From NCBI GenBank assembly GCA_949927415.1, contig CATLFB010000002.1, positions 404,167 through 468,166 of the forward strand: a stretch of DNA of 64,000 nt. The letters are read 5' to 3'. The DNA is from an uncultured Candidatus Melainabacteria bacterium (GTDB lineage Bacteria; Cyanobacteriota; Vampirovibrionia; Gastranaerophilales; Gastranaerophilaceae). Every line of letters begins with the position of its first letter. Position 1 is the first letter of the stretch. The notes beneath the pieces are model-generated. The model worked only from the letters and a program-made list of their open reading frames with translations, was not told where the DNA came from and did not search any database. Made by a program: the position numbers and the translations under genes. Of the stretch, positions 1-8,739 are shown in pieces.

Positions 1-279
1 AGTATGGCCGAAAGCATTGACTCCGGCAGCGAAAATATTTCGCGCGTCGTGTCAGAAGGTGAAGTTGAGGCAAAAACAGAGTCGCCTGTAAATAAAGACG
101 AGACGATTGAGCCGCCAACGACAGAGGACAATCCTGAAGTTTTGGCTGAAGTTGACAGGCAGAATGAAAGCGAAAATGTTTTTGCGGAAAACGAAGATTT
201 CAACAACATAGATTCGATATTAAAACGCACTCAGCGCAAATCCCCCAACCAACCCCCGGAACAAATCATCGTCACCTAA
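1..279 (+). CDS. C-terminal part of an acidic protein of unknown function (cut by window edge)
   Basis: The reading frame is open from the first base of the window, so the ATG at position 4 may be internal and the real start may lie upstream. The visible 91-92 residues are rich in Glu, Asp, Ser and Asn and look like a disordered tail. No domain or signal peptide can be seen. The gene stops with TAA at 277-279, a dozen bases before the first CTACGTACGTAG palindrome of a long repeat block. I do not recognise the protein. Confidence 0.55.
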   Translation, partial: SMAESIDSGSENISRVVSEGEVEAKTESPVNKDETIEPPTTEDNPEVLAEVDRQNESENVFAENEDFNNIDSILKRTQRKSPNQPPEQIIVT

Positions 280-299
280 GGTACTACGGTACTACGTAC

Positions 300-351
300 G
301 TAGATGGATTTTCGGTAGGGTGAAAGGAGCGTGAGCGACTGGAACCCGTAA
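300..351 (+). repeat. 52-bp dispersed element, copy 1
   Basis: The core GATTTTCGGTAGGGTGAAAG and its continuation through GCGACTGGAACCCGT match, with only a few changes, the reverse complement of 44265-44314 at the end of the TonB-like gene. The match begins with GTAG, which in both copies coincides with a TAG stop or palindrome edge. It is a short non-autonomous repeat of unknown type. Confidence 0.75.
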
Positions 352-358
352 GAGCAAA

Positions 359-491
359 CAATTCAACGGAGCGCGAGTCGGCAGAGGGTGAAAAGCGTTG
401 CGGATAGCAACGTTTTGGAACCCGTTTAGCGCCGACGAGCAAGACAGCGGCTTAAAGCCGTGAGGCTTTAAAAAGCGGAGTGCTTGAATTG
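359..491. repeat. Nested inverted-repeat element with internal hairpins
   Basis: The outer arms are CAATTCAA (359-366) and TTGAATTG (484-491). Inside are a hairpin CGTTGC-ggata-GCAACG (396-412) and another TTAAAGCC-gtga-GGCTTTAA (452-471). The segment sits inside the larger repeat block and interrupts its unit structure, so it may be a separate insertion or a structured RNA. No coding frame is convincing. Confidence 0.5.
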
Positions 492-880
492 TGCGCACCC
501 GAATAATCCAGACACACTGGAACTGTCATAGCGGAGGCGCTTTTGACATAATTAGGCACGGAAGTGCAGAATTAGGACCGGGCGCTTGGAGCGGTCGGCG
601 TCCTCTGACGATACCACAACACTCCGACGACAATCGTCGCATCCCCTCTCCTGGTAGAGGAGAGGGTGGAATTTCAACTTGAGCCCGCTTGTGGCGGCGC
701 GAAAGTTAGGTGCTACGCACGTAGACATACTGGGAACGGTAATACTGGAATCGCTTTTGGAAGAATTAGGCGTTGGACATTCAGGATTAGGCCGGAGGCG
801 CTGAGAAAGGGCGACGACTTCTGACTATAATTGTGAAAATGCGACAGTTTAATTTCGTACGTAGACAAATGGGGCTGAAT

Positions 881-1024
881 GAGATGAACGTAACTTTTGA
901 AATAATTAGTAATAGATGTCAGAAATTATGAAAATGACGCTTTTGAAAGGTCAACATCTTTTATAAATCTAGCCTTCCCGCCAACCGCAGTCCGGACGTC
1001 AAAGCGCAAAATCTGATTTTGTGC
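881..1024. other. Remaining intergenic sequence before mfd
   Basis: No further palindromes or coding frames are visible in the last part of this gap. It leads into the extended -10 box of mfd. Confidence 0.4.
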
Positions 1025-1036
1025 TAAAATGTTGTT
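1022..1036 (+). promoter_or_regulatory. Extended -10 promoter of mfd, predicted leaderless
   Basis: TGC-TAAAAT occupies 1022-1030 and is followed by exactly six bases before the GTG start at 1037. No Shine-Dalgarno sequence is present. The geometry is identical to six other genes in the window, which suggests that the mRNA begins at the start codon. No clear -35 box is seen. Confidence 0.5.
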
Positions 1037-4000
1037 GTGTTTGATATCGAAAATCTTGATAACGAAAATTATTCACAATTTCAGTACCTCGTCAAAAAAA
1101 GGTACTCATTTGCCGTAACCGGCCTGATTACAATTCTGCGCCTGTTTTTGCTAAAGCAGGCCGCAAAAATCTCTAATAAAAAAATCCTTTTCATAACTTC
1201 AACCGAACAAAATGCTCTAAAATATCAAAACGATTTGCGACGTGCGTTCGATATTGAAGCCTCACTTCTGCCATTCCAAAATATTTCGATGTATGAAACT
1301 GTTGCCCAAAACGGTTATGAATACTCAGAACAAGTACGGATTCTGCGCGAAAAACCCCAAATCGTTATTGCGCCGGTTAAAGTTATGCTCGAAAAATTCC
1401 CGAATGAGAAGTTTTTCGAAGAAAATATCCTGAAAATTAGTGTTGGCGATGAAATTGATGTCAAAGAAATCGGTGAAAAGCTTGTAAAACTCGGTTACAA
1501 ACGCTCGACAATGGTAAGCGATATCGCGGAATTCTCAATCCGCGGCGACATCATTGACATATATTCGCTGGACAAAAAGCCGGTGAGAATTGAACTTTGG
1601 GGCGATGAAGTTGTTGATTTGAGATATTTTGACAACGAAACCCAAAAATCAGTTGAAAAAATCAAAGAATTTGAAATTCTTCCTGTGCACAAGTATATTT
1701 TAACCGAAGAAAACAAAAAAACTTTCAACCTTTCGCCTGAACTTTCCGAACAACTGCAGGAAGAAGGCTATTTTGAAGGAATTGATGTTTACCAGAATTA
1801 TTTCAATCCGGATTTGGTAAGCGTTTTGGACTATTTCAAAGATTACCTCATCATAACCGATGAAACCGCCGAAGTTTATTCCCGATTTGAAAGCTTTGAC
1901 GTCAGTTACGAAAATCAGATTGCAGAAAATTTGAAACTCGGCCTCCATTATGAATTGAAGGATAAAAACCATGTTTTGTTCGAAGAATTTATTCAAAAAT
2001 TAGCCGGTTTTGTCAAAATCGGATTTAACAACTTTCTGGATGAAGAAATGGATGAGGTTGTGGAATTCAATACGCTTCCTTTGAAGAATTTCGAGGCAAA
2101 TCTGGATGAAATCGCGGAATTTATTAAAAATCCCTCCTCCGCCTCGGGTGATACGTCACGCTTTCACCCCCTCACCTCTGCCTCTCCTCTTAGTGGCGAG
2201 GGGGCGTGCGCCGAATATTCGTCTGCTGCATCGTCCTACAGTATTGTCATCGCAACCGACTACAAAGAGCGCGTAAAAGAAATTCTAAAAGAGCGCGAAG
2301 TCTTTAACCTCATAACTTTTACCGACAGCATAACATCCCACGGCGGAATTCTTGAAGATTTCAAAACAATCATCTTCACGGACCGCGAACTTTTCAACAA
2401 ACGTTCAAAAGAAGTGACGGCGTCCCGCAAATCCTACTACAAAGAAAAACCCGAATATATCGAAAACATTAATGATATAAAAGAAGGCGAATACGTTGTC
2501 CACAGCATTCACGGCGTCGGAATTTATAAAGGCCTGAGCCAGCAGGAAATCGACGGGCAAATGAAAGATTACCTGACAATTGAATACGCCTCAGAAGACC
2601 GCCTTCACATCCCCGCCGAACAAATCAACCTACTTGTCAGATACCGGGGCTCTGGCGCAGTAAGACCAAAACTGTCGCGTATGGGCGGCAAAGATTGGGA
2701 AAACACAAAAGCTCGCGTTAAAAAAGAAGTCGAACAGGTTGCTTATGATTTACTGCGGCTCTATGCAAGACGTAAAATGCAGCAGGGAATAACTTTTTTG
2801 CCTGACACAAACTGGCAGGTCGAAATGGAAGAGGCTTTTGAATACACAGAAACTCCGGACCAGATGAAAGCGATAACGGACGTCAAATCGGATATGGAAA
2901 GCGACCGGCCTATGGACAGGCTTATCTGTGGAGATGTCGGATTTGGCAAAACCGAAGTTGCAATGCGCGCGATTTTCAAGGCCGTCACGTCCGGAAAACA
3001 GGTGGCAGTAATCGTTCCGACAACGATTCTTGCACTCCAGCATTTTCAAACCATAAGCGAACGCTTCAAACCGTTTGGGGTAAACGTCGAGCTTTTATCT
3101 CGTTTTCGAACCGCAAAAGAACAAAAAGAAACAATTAAAAAACTCGCAACAGGAGAATGCGATGTCGTAATCGGCACGCACAGACTTTTGCAGGAAGGAA
3201 TTGTCTTCAAAGATTTGGGGCTTCTCGTAATTGATGAAGAACACAGATTTGGCGTCAAACATAAGGAAAAACTGAAATCTTTCCGCGAAAATATCGACAT
3301 TATCACAATGTCTGCAACACCAATCCCGCGAACACTTTACATGTCGCTTTCTGGCATCAAAGATATGTCAATAATCAACACGCCGCCTAAAAACCGTATG
3401 CCGATTAAAACTTACGTTGGCGTTTGGAATGAAAACATGGTGAAAAACGCGATTATCCATGAACTTGACCGCGAAGGACAGGTCTTTTACCTTTACAACC
3501 GCGTGGAAACCATTGAAGAATTCAAATTCCAGCTCCAAAAGCTTGTGCCGAACGCCAGAATCGCGGTCGGACACGGACAAATGGATGAAAAAACGCTGGA
3601 AAAAGTTATCGTAGACTTTGCAAACCATGAATACGATATACTTCTTTCAACAACGATTATCGAAAACGGAATTGACATACCAAACGCCAACACCATGATA
3701 ATCCATGATGCCGACAGATTCGGGCTTGCACAGCTTTACCAGCTTCGAGGCCGCGTCGGGCGCTCGCAAAGGCAGGCTTACTGCTATTGTTTCTACAAGC
3801 AGAGCAAAGAACTAACAAAAGAGGCTTTCCAGCGGCTGAAAGCAATAAAAGAATTCACAACCCTCGGCAGCGGTTATCAGATTGCGATGAGGGACGTTGA
3901 AATCCGCGGTGTCGGAAATATTCTCGGCACAAAACAGCACGGGCACATGATTAATGTGGGATTTGATACATATTGCCAGCTTTTGGAAGAAACAGTTCAG

Positions 4001-4513
4001 GAACTTCAGGGCGAAACGGTCAACAAAAACAATCCGGCGATTGTCGATATTAATGTCACAGCGTTTATTCCGGATATCTGGGTCGGCTCTGCCGAACAAA
4101 AAATGATTGAATATAAACGGCTTGCGGATGTTAAAAATGATGTTGAACTGGATTACATAACAGAAGAGTGGAAAGACCGGTTTGCTAAACCCCCTGAAAG
4201 TGTCGAAAATTTAATCAAACTTATCCGCCTGCGACTTGCGGCAACTGATGTTGCGATTTCTCTGATTCGCGAAACGCCCGAAAATATCAGAATTTACATG
4301 CCGTTTAGAGAGCCTGAATGGAAAATTATCCAAAAAGGCCTGCCTTCAAATATATTAAAGAAAATAAAATTTACAATTGCCCCAAAGTCGTGCCAGGAGG
4401 GGAATTCCATTTTACTTTTGAATAATGCATATATGAATTTTAATGAAGTATTTAACATTTTGACGGATTTGTTTTATTATATACATAAAATTAGTCACGA
4501 ATTTACATATTAA
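1037..4513 (+). CDS. mfd: Transcription-repair coupling factor Mfd
   Basis: An ATP-driven translocase that removes RNA polymerase stalled at DNA lesions and recruits the UvrABC machinery. The 1158-residue length is normal for the family. A UvrB-like N-terminal part is followed by the CarD-like RNA-polymerase-interaction domain from about residue 484 (EYVVHSIHGVGIYKG). Next come helicase motifs with Walker A GDVGFGKT near 633, DEEH near 733, SATPIPRTL near 758 and GRVGRS, and then the TRCF C-terminal domain. The start is GTG, with no ribosome site but a -10 box six bases upstream. Residues of about 366-402 are low-complexity (Ser, Ala, Pro rich) and look like an in-frame repeat insertion. The next gene follows after 16 bases. 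Confidence 0.96.
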   Translation: MFDIENLDNENYSQFQYLVKKRYSFAVTGLITILRLFLLKQAAKISNKKILFITSTEQNALKYQNDLRRAFDIEASLLPFQNISMYETVAQNGYEYSEQVRILREKPQIVIAPVKVMLEKFPNEKFFEENILKISVGDEIDVKEIGEKLVKLGYKRSTMVSDIAEFSIRGDIIDIYSLDKKPVRIELWGDEVVDLRYFDNETQKSVEKIKEFEILPVHKYILTEENKKTFNLSPELSEQLQEEGYFEGIDVYQNYFNPDLVSVLDYFKDYLIITDETAEVYSRFESFDVSYENQIAENLKLGLHYELKDKNHVLFEEFIQKLAGFVKIGFNNFLDEEMDEVVEFNTLPLKNFEANLDEIAEFIKNPSSASGDTSRFHPLTSASPLSGEGACAEYSSAASSYSIVIATDYKERVKEILKEREVFNLITFTDSITSHGGILEDFKTIIFTDRELFNKRSKEVTASRKSYYKEKPEYIENINDIKEGEYVVHSIHGVGIYKGLSQQEIDGQMKDYLTIEYASEDRLHIPAEQINLLVRYRGSGAVRPKLSRMGGKDWENTKARVKKEVEQVAYDLLRLYARRKMQQGITFLPDTNWQVEMEEAFEYTETPDQMKAITDVKSDMESDRPMDRLICGDVGFGKTEVAMRAIFKAVTSGKQVAVIVPTTILALQHFQTISERFKPFGVNVELLSRFRTAKEQKETIKKLATGECDVVIGTHRLLQEGIVFKDLGLLVIDEEHRFGVKHKEKLKSFRENIDIITMSATPIPRTLYMSLSGIKDMSIINTPPKNRMPIKTYVGVWNENMVKNAIIHELDREGQVFYLYNRVETIEEFKFQLQKLVPNARIAVGHGQMDEKTLEKVIVDFANHEYDILLSTTIIENGIDIPNANTMIIHDADRFGLAQLYQLRGRVGRSQRQAYCYCFYKQSKELTKEAFQRLKAIKEFTTLGSGYQIAMRDVEIRGVGNILGTKQHGHMINVGFDTYCQLLEETVQELQGETVNKNNPAIVDINVTAFIPDIWVGSAEQKMIEYKRLADVKNDVELDYITEEWKDRFAKPPESVENLIKLIRLRLAATDVAISLIRETPENIRIYMPFREPEWKIIQKGLPSNILKKIKFTIAPKSCQEGNSILLLNNAYMNFNEVFNILTDLFYYIHKISHEFTY
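2131..2240 (+). repeat. Probable repeat-derived in-frame insertion inside mfd
   Basis: This segment translates to a Ser/Ala/Pro-rich stretch that interrupts a poorly conserved region between the UvrB-like part and the CarD-like domain. Its DNA carries a palindromic-looking run, CCTCTCCTCT then GGCGAGGGGG, like the CCTCTCCT/AGAGGAGAGG hairpin of the intergenic repeat blocks. The surrounding codons look ordinary. Confidence 0.45.
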
Positions 4514-4529
4514 AAGAAAGAGAGACATC

Positions 4530-5699
4530 ATGAAGGGAAAAAAACTCTTAATCACATTAGCGGCCTCCGCAATTCTTTTCACAGGCTGCGGCTTGAAATC
4601 AGGTAATGCGATTATCAAAGTTAACGACCGCAAAATTACCCAGGGTCAGTTTGATGAAAAAATGAACAAAGCCATGGACAATTCAATGTTTAAACAAATG
4701 GGCGTAGACTTGAATAACGGCAAAAATACATTCATCATCAATCTTATGAAAGTCAGAATTATTAATGAATTGGTTGTAAAAGCAATTCTTGAAGATGAAA
4801 TTGAAAAACGCGGCATAAAAGTTACAAACAAAGATACAGAAGAAGCAATCAAAGATATTATTCAGAAAGTTGGCTCAAAAGAACAGCTTGACGCTATTTT
4901 GAAACAAAACGGAATTTCAGCGGCTGACTTCAAAAAAGACGTCGCAGAACAGGTTAAAATCAAAAAACTTGCTGAAACTCTCGGAGAAGTTAATATTTCA
5001 GATGCTGAAGCAAGAAAATTCTACAATGATAACAAAGCACGTTTCAACCACCCTGAACAGGTTAAAGCGTCACACATCCTGATTGCCGCAAACAGAGGCG
5101 ACCTTGAAGAAATTATCAAAGCCGAAAACGAAGGCAAAGAACTTTCAGAAGCTGAGTTGAAGGCAAAAGTTGATGAAAAAATCAAAGAAAAACGTGCAAA
5201 AGCAGAAGAAATTCTTGCCGAAGTTAAAAAAGACACAACAAAATTTGCCAAAATTGCAAAAGATAAATCAGAAGATCCGGGAACAGCGGTTAACGGCGGC
5301 GATTTAGGATTTTTCCCGAGAGGAAAAATGGTTCCTGAATTTGAAAAAGCCGCATTCGGCCTGAAACCGAATTCAGTATCAGAAATCGTTGAAACACCAT
5401 ACGGCTACCACATTATTTTCGTAACAGACAGAAAAGAAGCAGGTCAGGAACCGTTTGAAAAAGTTCAAAACGATATCAAAGATTACCTCAAAAACCAGAT
5501 TCAGGTTGAAAAAGTCGATGAGCTTGTTGAATCTTTGAAAAAGAACGCAACAATCGAATATGTTGATCCGTCTTACGACCCTGAAAAACTTCAGGAAGAA
5601 GTTCAAAAACAATTCAACGCACCTCAGGAACAAGCGCCTGAACAGCCGAAAGATCAGAAAAAATCTGATAAAAAAGTTAAAAATATCCAGAAAAGATAA
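4530..5699 (+). CDS. PrsA/SurA-like peptidyl-prolyl isomerase lipoprotein
   Basis: A folding helper for exported proteins. The N-terminus is a lipoprotein signal ending in LFTGC, with Cys20 as the lipidated residue, so the protein should be anchored to a membrane on the periplasmic side. A SurA-N-like helical region follows. The parvulin (rotamase) domain starts near residue 175 with VKASHILI and contains GGDLGFF and the closing YGYHIIFV motif. The C-terminal tail is rich in Lys, Gln and Glu. A ribosome site AAAGAGAG precedes the ATG. It lies 16 bases after mfd and ends in a strong terminator. Confidence 0.9.
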   Translation: MKGKKLLITLAASAILFTGCGLKSGNAIIKVNDRKITQGQFDEKMNKAMDNSMFKQMGVDLNNGKNTFIINLMKVRIINELVVKAILEDEIEKRGIKVTNKDTEEAIKDIIQKVGSKEQLDAILKQNGISAADFKKDVAEQVKIKKLAETLGEVNISDAEARKFYNDNKARFNHPEQVKASHILIAANRGDLEEIIKAENEGKELSEAELKAKVDEKIKEKRAKAEEILAEVKKDTTKFAKIAKDKSEDPGTAVNGGDLGFFPRGKMVPEFEKAAFGLKPNSVSEIVETPYGYHIIFVTDRKEAGQEPFEKVQNDIKDYLKNQIQVEKVDELVESLKKNATIEYVDPSYDPEKLQEEVQKQFNAPQEQAPEQPKDQKKSDKKVKNIQKR

Positions 5700-5720
5700 T
5701 CAAACTTTTTTAAAACCAAA

Positions 5721-5747
5721 AATCCCGTCATCAAGGCGGGATTTTTT
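5721..5747 (+). terminator. Rho-independent terminator after the PrsA-like gene
   Basis: Stem AATCCCG / CGGGATT followed by a run of T. Confidence 0.85.
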
Positions 5748-5834
5748 ATGCGAATTTTGGCAGGCAGAATTTGAAAAACCGTCTCCGCCTTAATTAATCT
5801 CCGCTTGAACGATTACGGCCGATTAGTGGCACCG

Positions 5835-5869
5835 GCAAGAAAATATTATAAAACTTTATAATTTCTTGC
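5835..5869. promoter_or_regulatory. Long inverted repeat upstream of the response regulator
   Basis: The arms GCAAGAAA and TTTCTTGC enclose a second AT-rich complementary pair, giving a near-complete 35-bp palindrome about 50 bases before the response regulator start. It could be an operator for an autoregulating OmpR-type protein, or a hairpin in the leader. No T-run follows, so a terminator is less likely. Confidence 0.5.
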
Positions 5870-5917
5870 AAATTCATCGGTTATTTTATATATTATAAAT
5901 TACAGAAGGGGTATGCG

Positions 5918-6631
5918 ATGAGTGATATTCAAAAAAGAATTCTAATAGTTGACGACGATGACGAAATCCGTGATTTGCTGGAGTTTGACGTATCGCAAAG
6001 CGGATATTTTGTAGACACGGCGCGTGACGGCATGGAAGGGCTGAATAAAGCTTTGAATAACGCTTATGATTTGATTCTGCTGGACGTTATGATGCCCAAG
6101 ATGAACGGGTTCGACGTGTGCAAAAACATCCGTCAGGCAAAACTTGCAATCCCGATTCTCATGCTAACTGCCAAAGGCACAATTGATGATAAAACAGAAG
6201 GCTTTGACTGCGGCGCGGATGATTATCTTGTGAAGCCTTTTGATATTCAGGAAGTTCTTTTGAGAATCCGCGTTCTTCTTCGCAGAAACCAGATTGAAGA
6301 AACCAACAACCTTTCAAACGAAATCTTAAAAGCCGGCGATATCGAAATCTTTCCCGAAACTTTGGAATGCGTTGTCGTAAACAAACGCGTCAAACTGACC
6401 CCCACGGAATTCGAGATTTTGTACTGCCTGATTCAGCATTTCAACAATCCAGTGACGCTGGCAACTCTTTTAGATGAAGTCTGGGGTTACGATAGCGGCG
6501 AAGATGTCCGTATGCTGAGGGTTCATGTCGGAGGCTTACGTAATAAAATCGAATCGAATCCGAAAATCCCCAAATATCTTCACACTGTGACAAATGTCGG
6601 TTACAAATTAACGCCTTTTGCAGAAGGTTAG
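5918..6631 (+). CDS. OmpR-family response regulator
   Basis: A DNA-binding regulator of a two-component system. The receiver domain (residues 1-120) has the acidic pocket DDDD at 12-15, the phospho-acceptor Asp56 in LLDVMMPK, Thr84 and Lys106 in YLVKPFD. A winged-helix effector domain fills about 140-235 (LTPTEFEIL, RMLRVHVGGLRNKIE). At 237 residues it has normal family length. The ribosome site GAAGGGG precedes the ATG. The partner kinase gene follows after 4 bases. The closest named types would be RpaB/PhoB-like, but the target genes cannot be read from the sequence. Confidence 0.93.
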   Translation: MSDIQKRILIVDDDDEIRDLLEFDVSQSGYFVDTARDGMEGLNKALNNAYDLILLDVMMPKMNGFDVCKNIRQAKLAIPILMLTAKGTIDDKTEGFDCGADDYLVKPFDIQEVLLRIRVLLRRNQIEETNNLSNEILKAGDIEIFPETLECVVVNKRVKLTPTEFEILYCLIQHFNNPVTLATLLDEVWGYDSGEDVRMLRVHVGGLRNKIESNPKIPKYLHTVTNVGYKLTPFAEG

Positions 6632-6635
6632 ATTT

Positions 6636-8333
6636 ATGAGATTTTTCAAATTCAAACGCCTCAAAATAGTCGAACAAATTGCAATAGTTTTCTTTTTTGC
6701 AGTTCTGATTCCGATGAGCGTGAGCGGGTTTATCATAAATAATGTCAACCAGCAGTCAATGCGCTCGCAGCTTAGAGAATCAGCCGTTCTTATTACAAAT
6801 ATGGTATCAGACGAGATTGATTTTTTCTCGGGCTCGATTTCGGGAAATCTTGAACAATTAGCGCTTTCTCTAAAATATTTTAAAGACCCCGCAAAACAGG
6901 CAAAATATTTGAAAGAAGTTAAATCAAGTATCCGAAATTGCGAAGATTTGGCCGTCGTATCTCCCGCAGAAGCCGAAAAAATCCACGAACAAAACAAACT
7001 CGAAAACAAGGTGACAATCACAGTCGCTCTTGAAAATGACAAAGTTCTTGTTGCCACATATTCTCTGGTGGAACTTCAGGATGAACTTTTTAACTCTCTT
7101 CAAGACGACAGCCGCCAAATTTACGTGCTCACAAACGACGGCAAACTTATCGCATCACACAATTTCAAAGACGAAGATTTTCAAAAGACTATTTCACTTC
7201 TTCCAAAATCCATGAAAACCAATAAACCCGTGATTTTTGGAGATGTCAAAAACCAGCCGCTTGTTTATGTGAAAAAAGACAATCCGAAAATTACGATTAT
7301 CGTAAACACAACAGAATACGTCACAAACAAAACAATTAACAAAAACCGGCTGAAAATAATTCTCTCGATTGCGGCTGCCACATTAATGATTCTTTTTGTC
7401 ACAGCGCTTTATACATTCCATTTGTATATCAATATCCGCCAGCTGTTCAAAGGCATAATCTCACTTTCAAAAGGTAATTACGAACGCCAGATACGACTTC
7501 TCGTCACAGCATTCACCCCTCACGAAATGGTTTTTCTAGCCTTTGAATTCAACCGAATGGCAAGCGAAATCCACAAATCTTACAAACAGCTGAAAAAAAA
7601 TAATAAAGAACTGAAACAGCTAAACGAATTCCGCTCAAATCTTATTGATACCGTAAGCCATGAATTGAGAACACCTCTAACAAGCATTCAAGGCTACACA
7701 ACACGTCTTATGCGAAGCGATATCGTGATTGATGAAGAAACAAAACAAAAATCTCTCAGAATAATTAAAGAACAATCAGAGCGGCTGAAACGCCTGATTG
7801 AAGATCTTCTCACAATTCCGGATATCGAAGGCATGAGGCTTCGCACAAACCTTGAAACCGTTTATATGCCCGAAGTCTTTGAGACTGCGAGAATTCTGGT
7901 CAAAAACAAAGACAACAAACAAATTATAATCAATATCGCAGAAGATTTTCCAAACGTATCAGGCGACAAAACTCGTCTTGAACAGGTCTTTGTCAACCTG
8001 ATAGAAAATGCCGTAAAATATGCCAATCCGGATTCGCAAATTGTCGTTGACACAGCTGTTGTTGATGGCAAAGCCAAATTCTTTGTCAAAAACGAGTGCA
8101 ACGTGATTGCGCCAAAGCAGTTGAAAAAATTGTTTGAAAAATTTGTCCGAATGGATGACAATACAACACGCACAACACGCGGCACGGGGCTTGGATTGTT
8201 CATTGTAAAAGGGTTAGTTGAAGCGATGAGCGGAACTATTGAACTTCATTCTGACACAAAATGCGGATTTTGCGCAGAAGTTACTCTAAACCTTGCAGAA
8301 ATTCAAGAGGCAGCAAATGCATCGGGCAATTGA
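6636..8333 (+). CDS. Membrane sensor histidine kinase
   Basis: Partner of the preceding OmpR-type regulator. I place the start at the ATG at 6636, which has AGAAGG eight bases upstream, rather than an in-frame TTG at 6618. A first membrane segment lies at about residues 12-33 and a second at about 240-262, with a periplasmic sensing region of some 200 residues between them. A HAMP linker and coiled coil follow. The phosphorylated His is in SHELRTPLT near 343, the N box is NLIENAVKYA near 455, and the ATP lid is GTGLGLFIVKG near 515. The stimulus is unknown. The 3' end overlaps tadA by 17 bases. Confidence 0.92.
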   Translation: MRFFKFKRLKIVEQIAIVFFFAVLIPMSVSGFIINNVNQQSMRSQLRESAVLITNMVSDEIDFFSGSISGNLEQLALSLKYFKDPAKQAKYLKEVKSSIRNCEDLAVVSPAEAEKIHEQNKLENKVTITVALENDKVLVATYSLVELQDELFNSLQDDSRQIYVLTNDGKLIASHNFKDEDFQKTISLLPKSMKTNKPVIFGDVKNQPLVYVKKDNPKITIIVNTTEYVTNKTINKNRLKIILSIAAATLMILFVTALYTFHLYINIRQLFKGIISLSKGNYERQIRLLVTAFTPHEMVFLAFEFNRMASEIHKSYKQLKKNNKELKQLNEFRSNLIDTVSHELRTPLTSIQGYTTRLMRSDIVIDEETKQKSLRIIKEQSERLKRLIEDLLTIPDIEGMRLRTNLETVYMPEVFETARILVKNKDNKQIIINIAEDFPNVSGDKTRLEQVFVNLIENAVKYANPDSQIVVDTAVVDGKAKFFVKNECNVIAPKQLKKLFEKFVRMDDNTTRTTRGTGLGLFIVKGLVEAMSGTIELHSDTKCGFCAEVTLNLAEIQEAANASGN

Positions 8334-8739
8334 TTATCTTTTGAAAAATGCAGCAGAAGGCGAAATTCCGGTCGGCGCGATTGTCGTAAAAGACGGAGAA
8401 ATTATCTCTTCAGCCGTCAACCGCAAGGAAGAAATGAATGATGTTTCATCTCATGCAGAAATCCTTGCAATCCGCGAAGCGGCCCAAAAACTCAAGCGCT
8501 GGCGGCTGGATGATTGCGAAATGTTTGTGACGCTTGAGCCCTGTCCGATGTGCGCGTGGGCAATTTTGCAATCCAGAATAAAATGCATATATTTCGGCTC
8601 TTATGATACTAAATACGGTGCGCTTTCTTCAGCTATGGATTTGAGAAAGTTTTCGGATTCAAAACCAAAAGTTTTTGGAGGTATAATGGAAAAAGAGTGC
8701 GATGAAATTTTAAGACAATTTTTTGAGAGGATAAGATGA
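8317..8739 (+). CDS. tadA: tRNA-specific adenosine deaminase
   Basis: Converts adenosine 34 of the anticodon to inosine, allowing wobble decoding. Zinc ligands and the catalytic Glu are visible as HAE and PCPMC, and the substrate loop has the GEIPVGAIVV start typical of TadA. The ATG at 8317 has AGAGG six bases upstream and gives 140 residues. A TTG at 8293 would add eight residues. The gene overlaps the kinase upstream and shares ATGA with the next gene, so it is probably translated by coupling. Confidence 0.92.
   Translation: MHRAIDYLLKNAAEGEIPVGAIVVKDGEIISSAVNRKEEMNDVSSHAEILAIREAAQKLKRWRLDDCEMFVTLEPCPMCAWAILQSRIKCIYFGSYDTKYGALSSAMDLRKFSDSKPKVFGGIMEKECDEILRQFFERIR

Larger units (their letters stand above)
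280..880. repeat. Palindromic interspersed repeat block, copy 1
   Basis: This 600-base stretch is not coding. It holds degenerate units that begin with the perfect 12-bp palindrome CTACGTACGTAG (292-303) or variants of it (713-724 with one mismatch; about 854-864). Each is followed by text resembling GACACACTGG, a run like AGGAGCCGCTT, then GAATTAGG and a GAAAGG-GTC motif. An inverted pair CCCTCTCCT-ggt-AGAGGAGAGGG lies near 644-666. The same units recur at 9513-9900, so this is a dispersed repeat family. No transposase is present. Confidence 0.8.
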
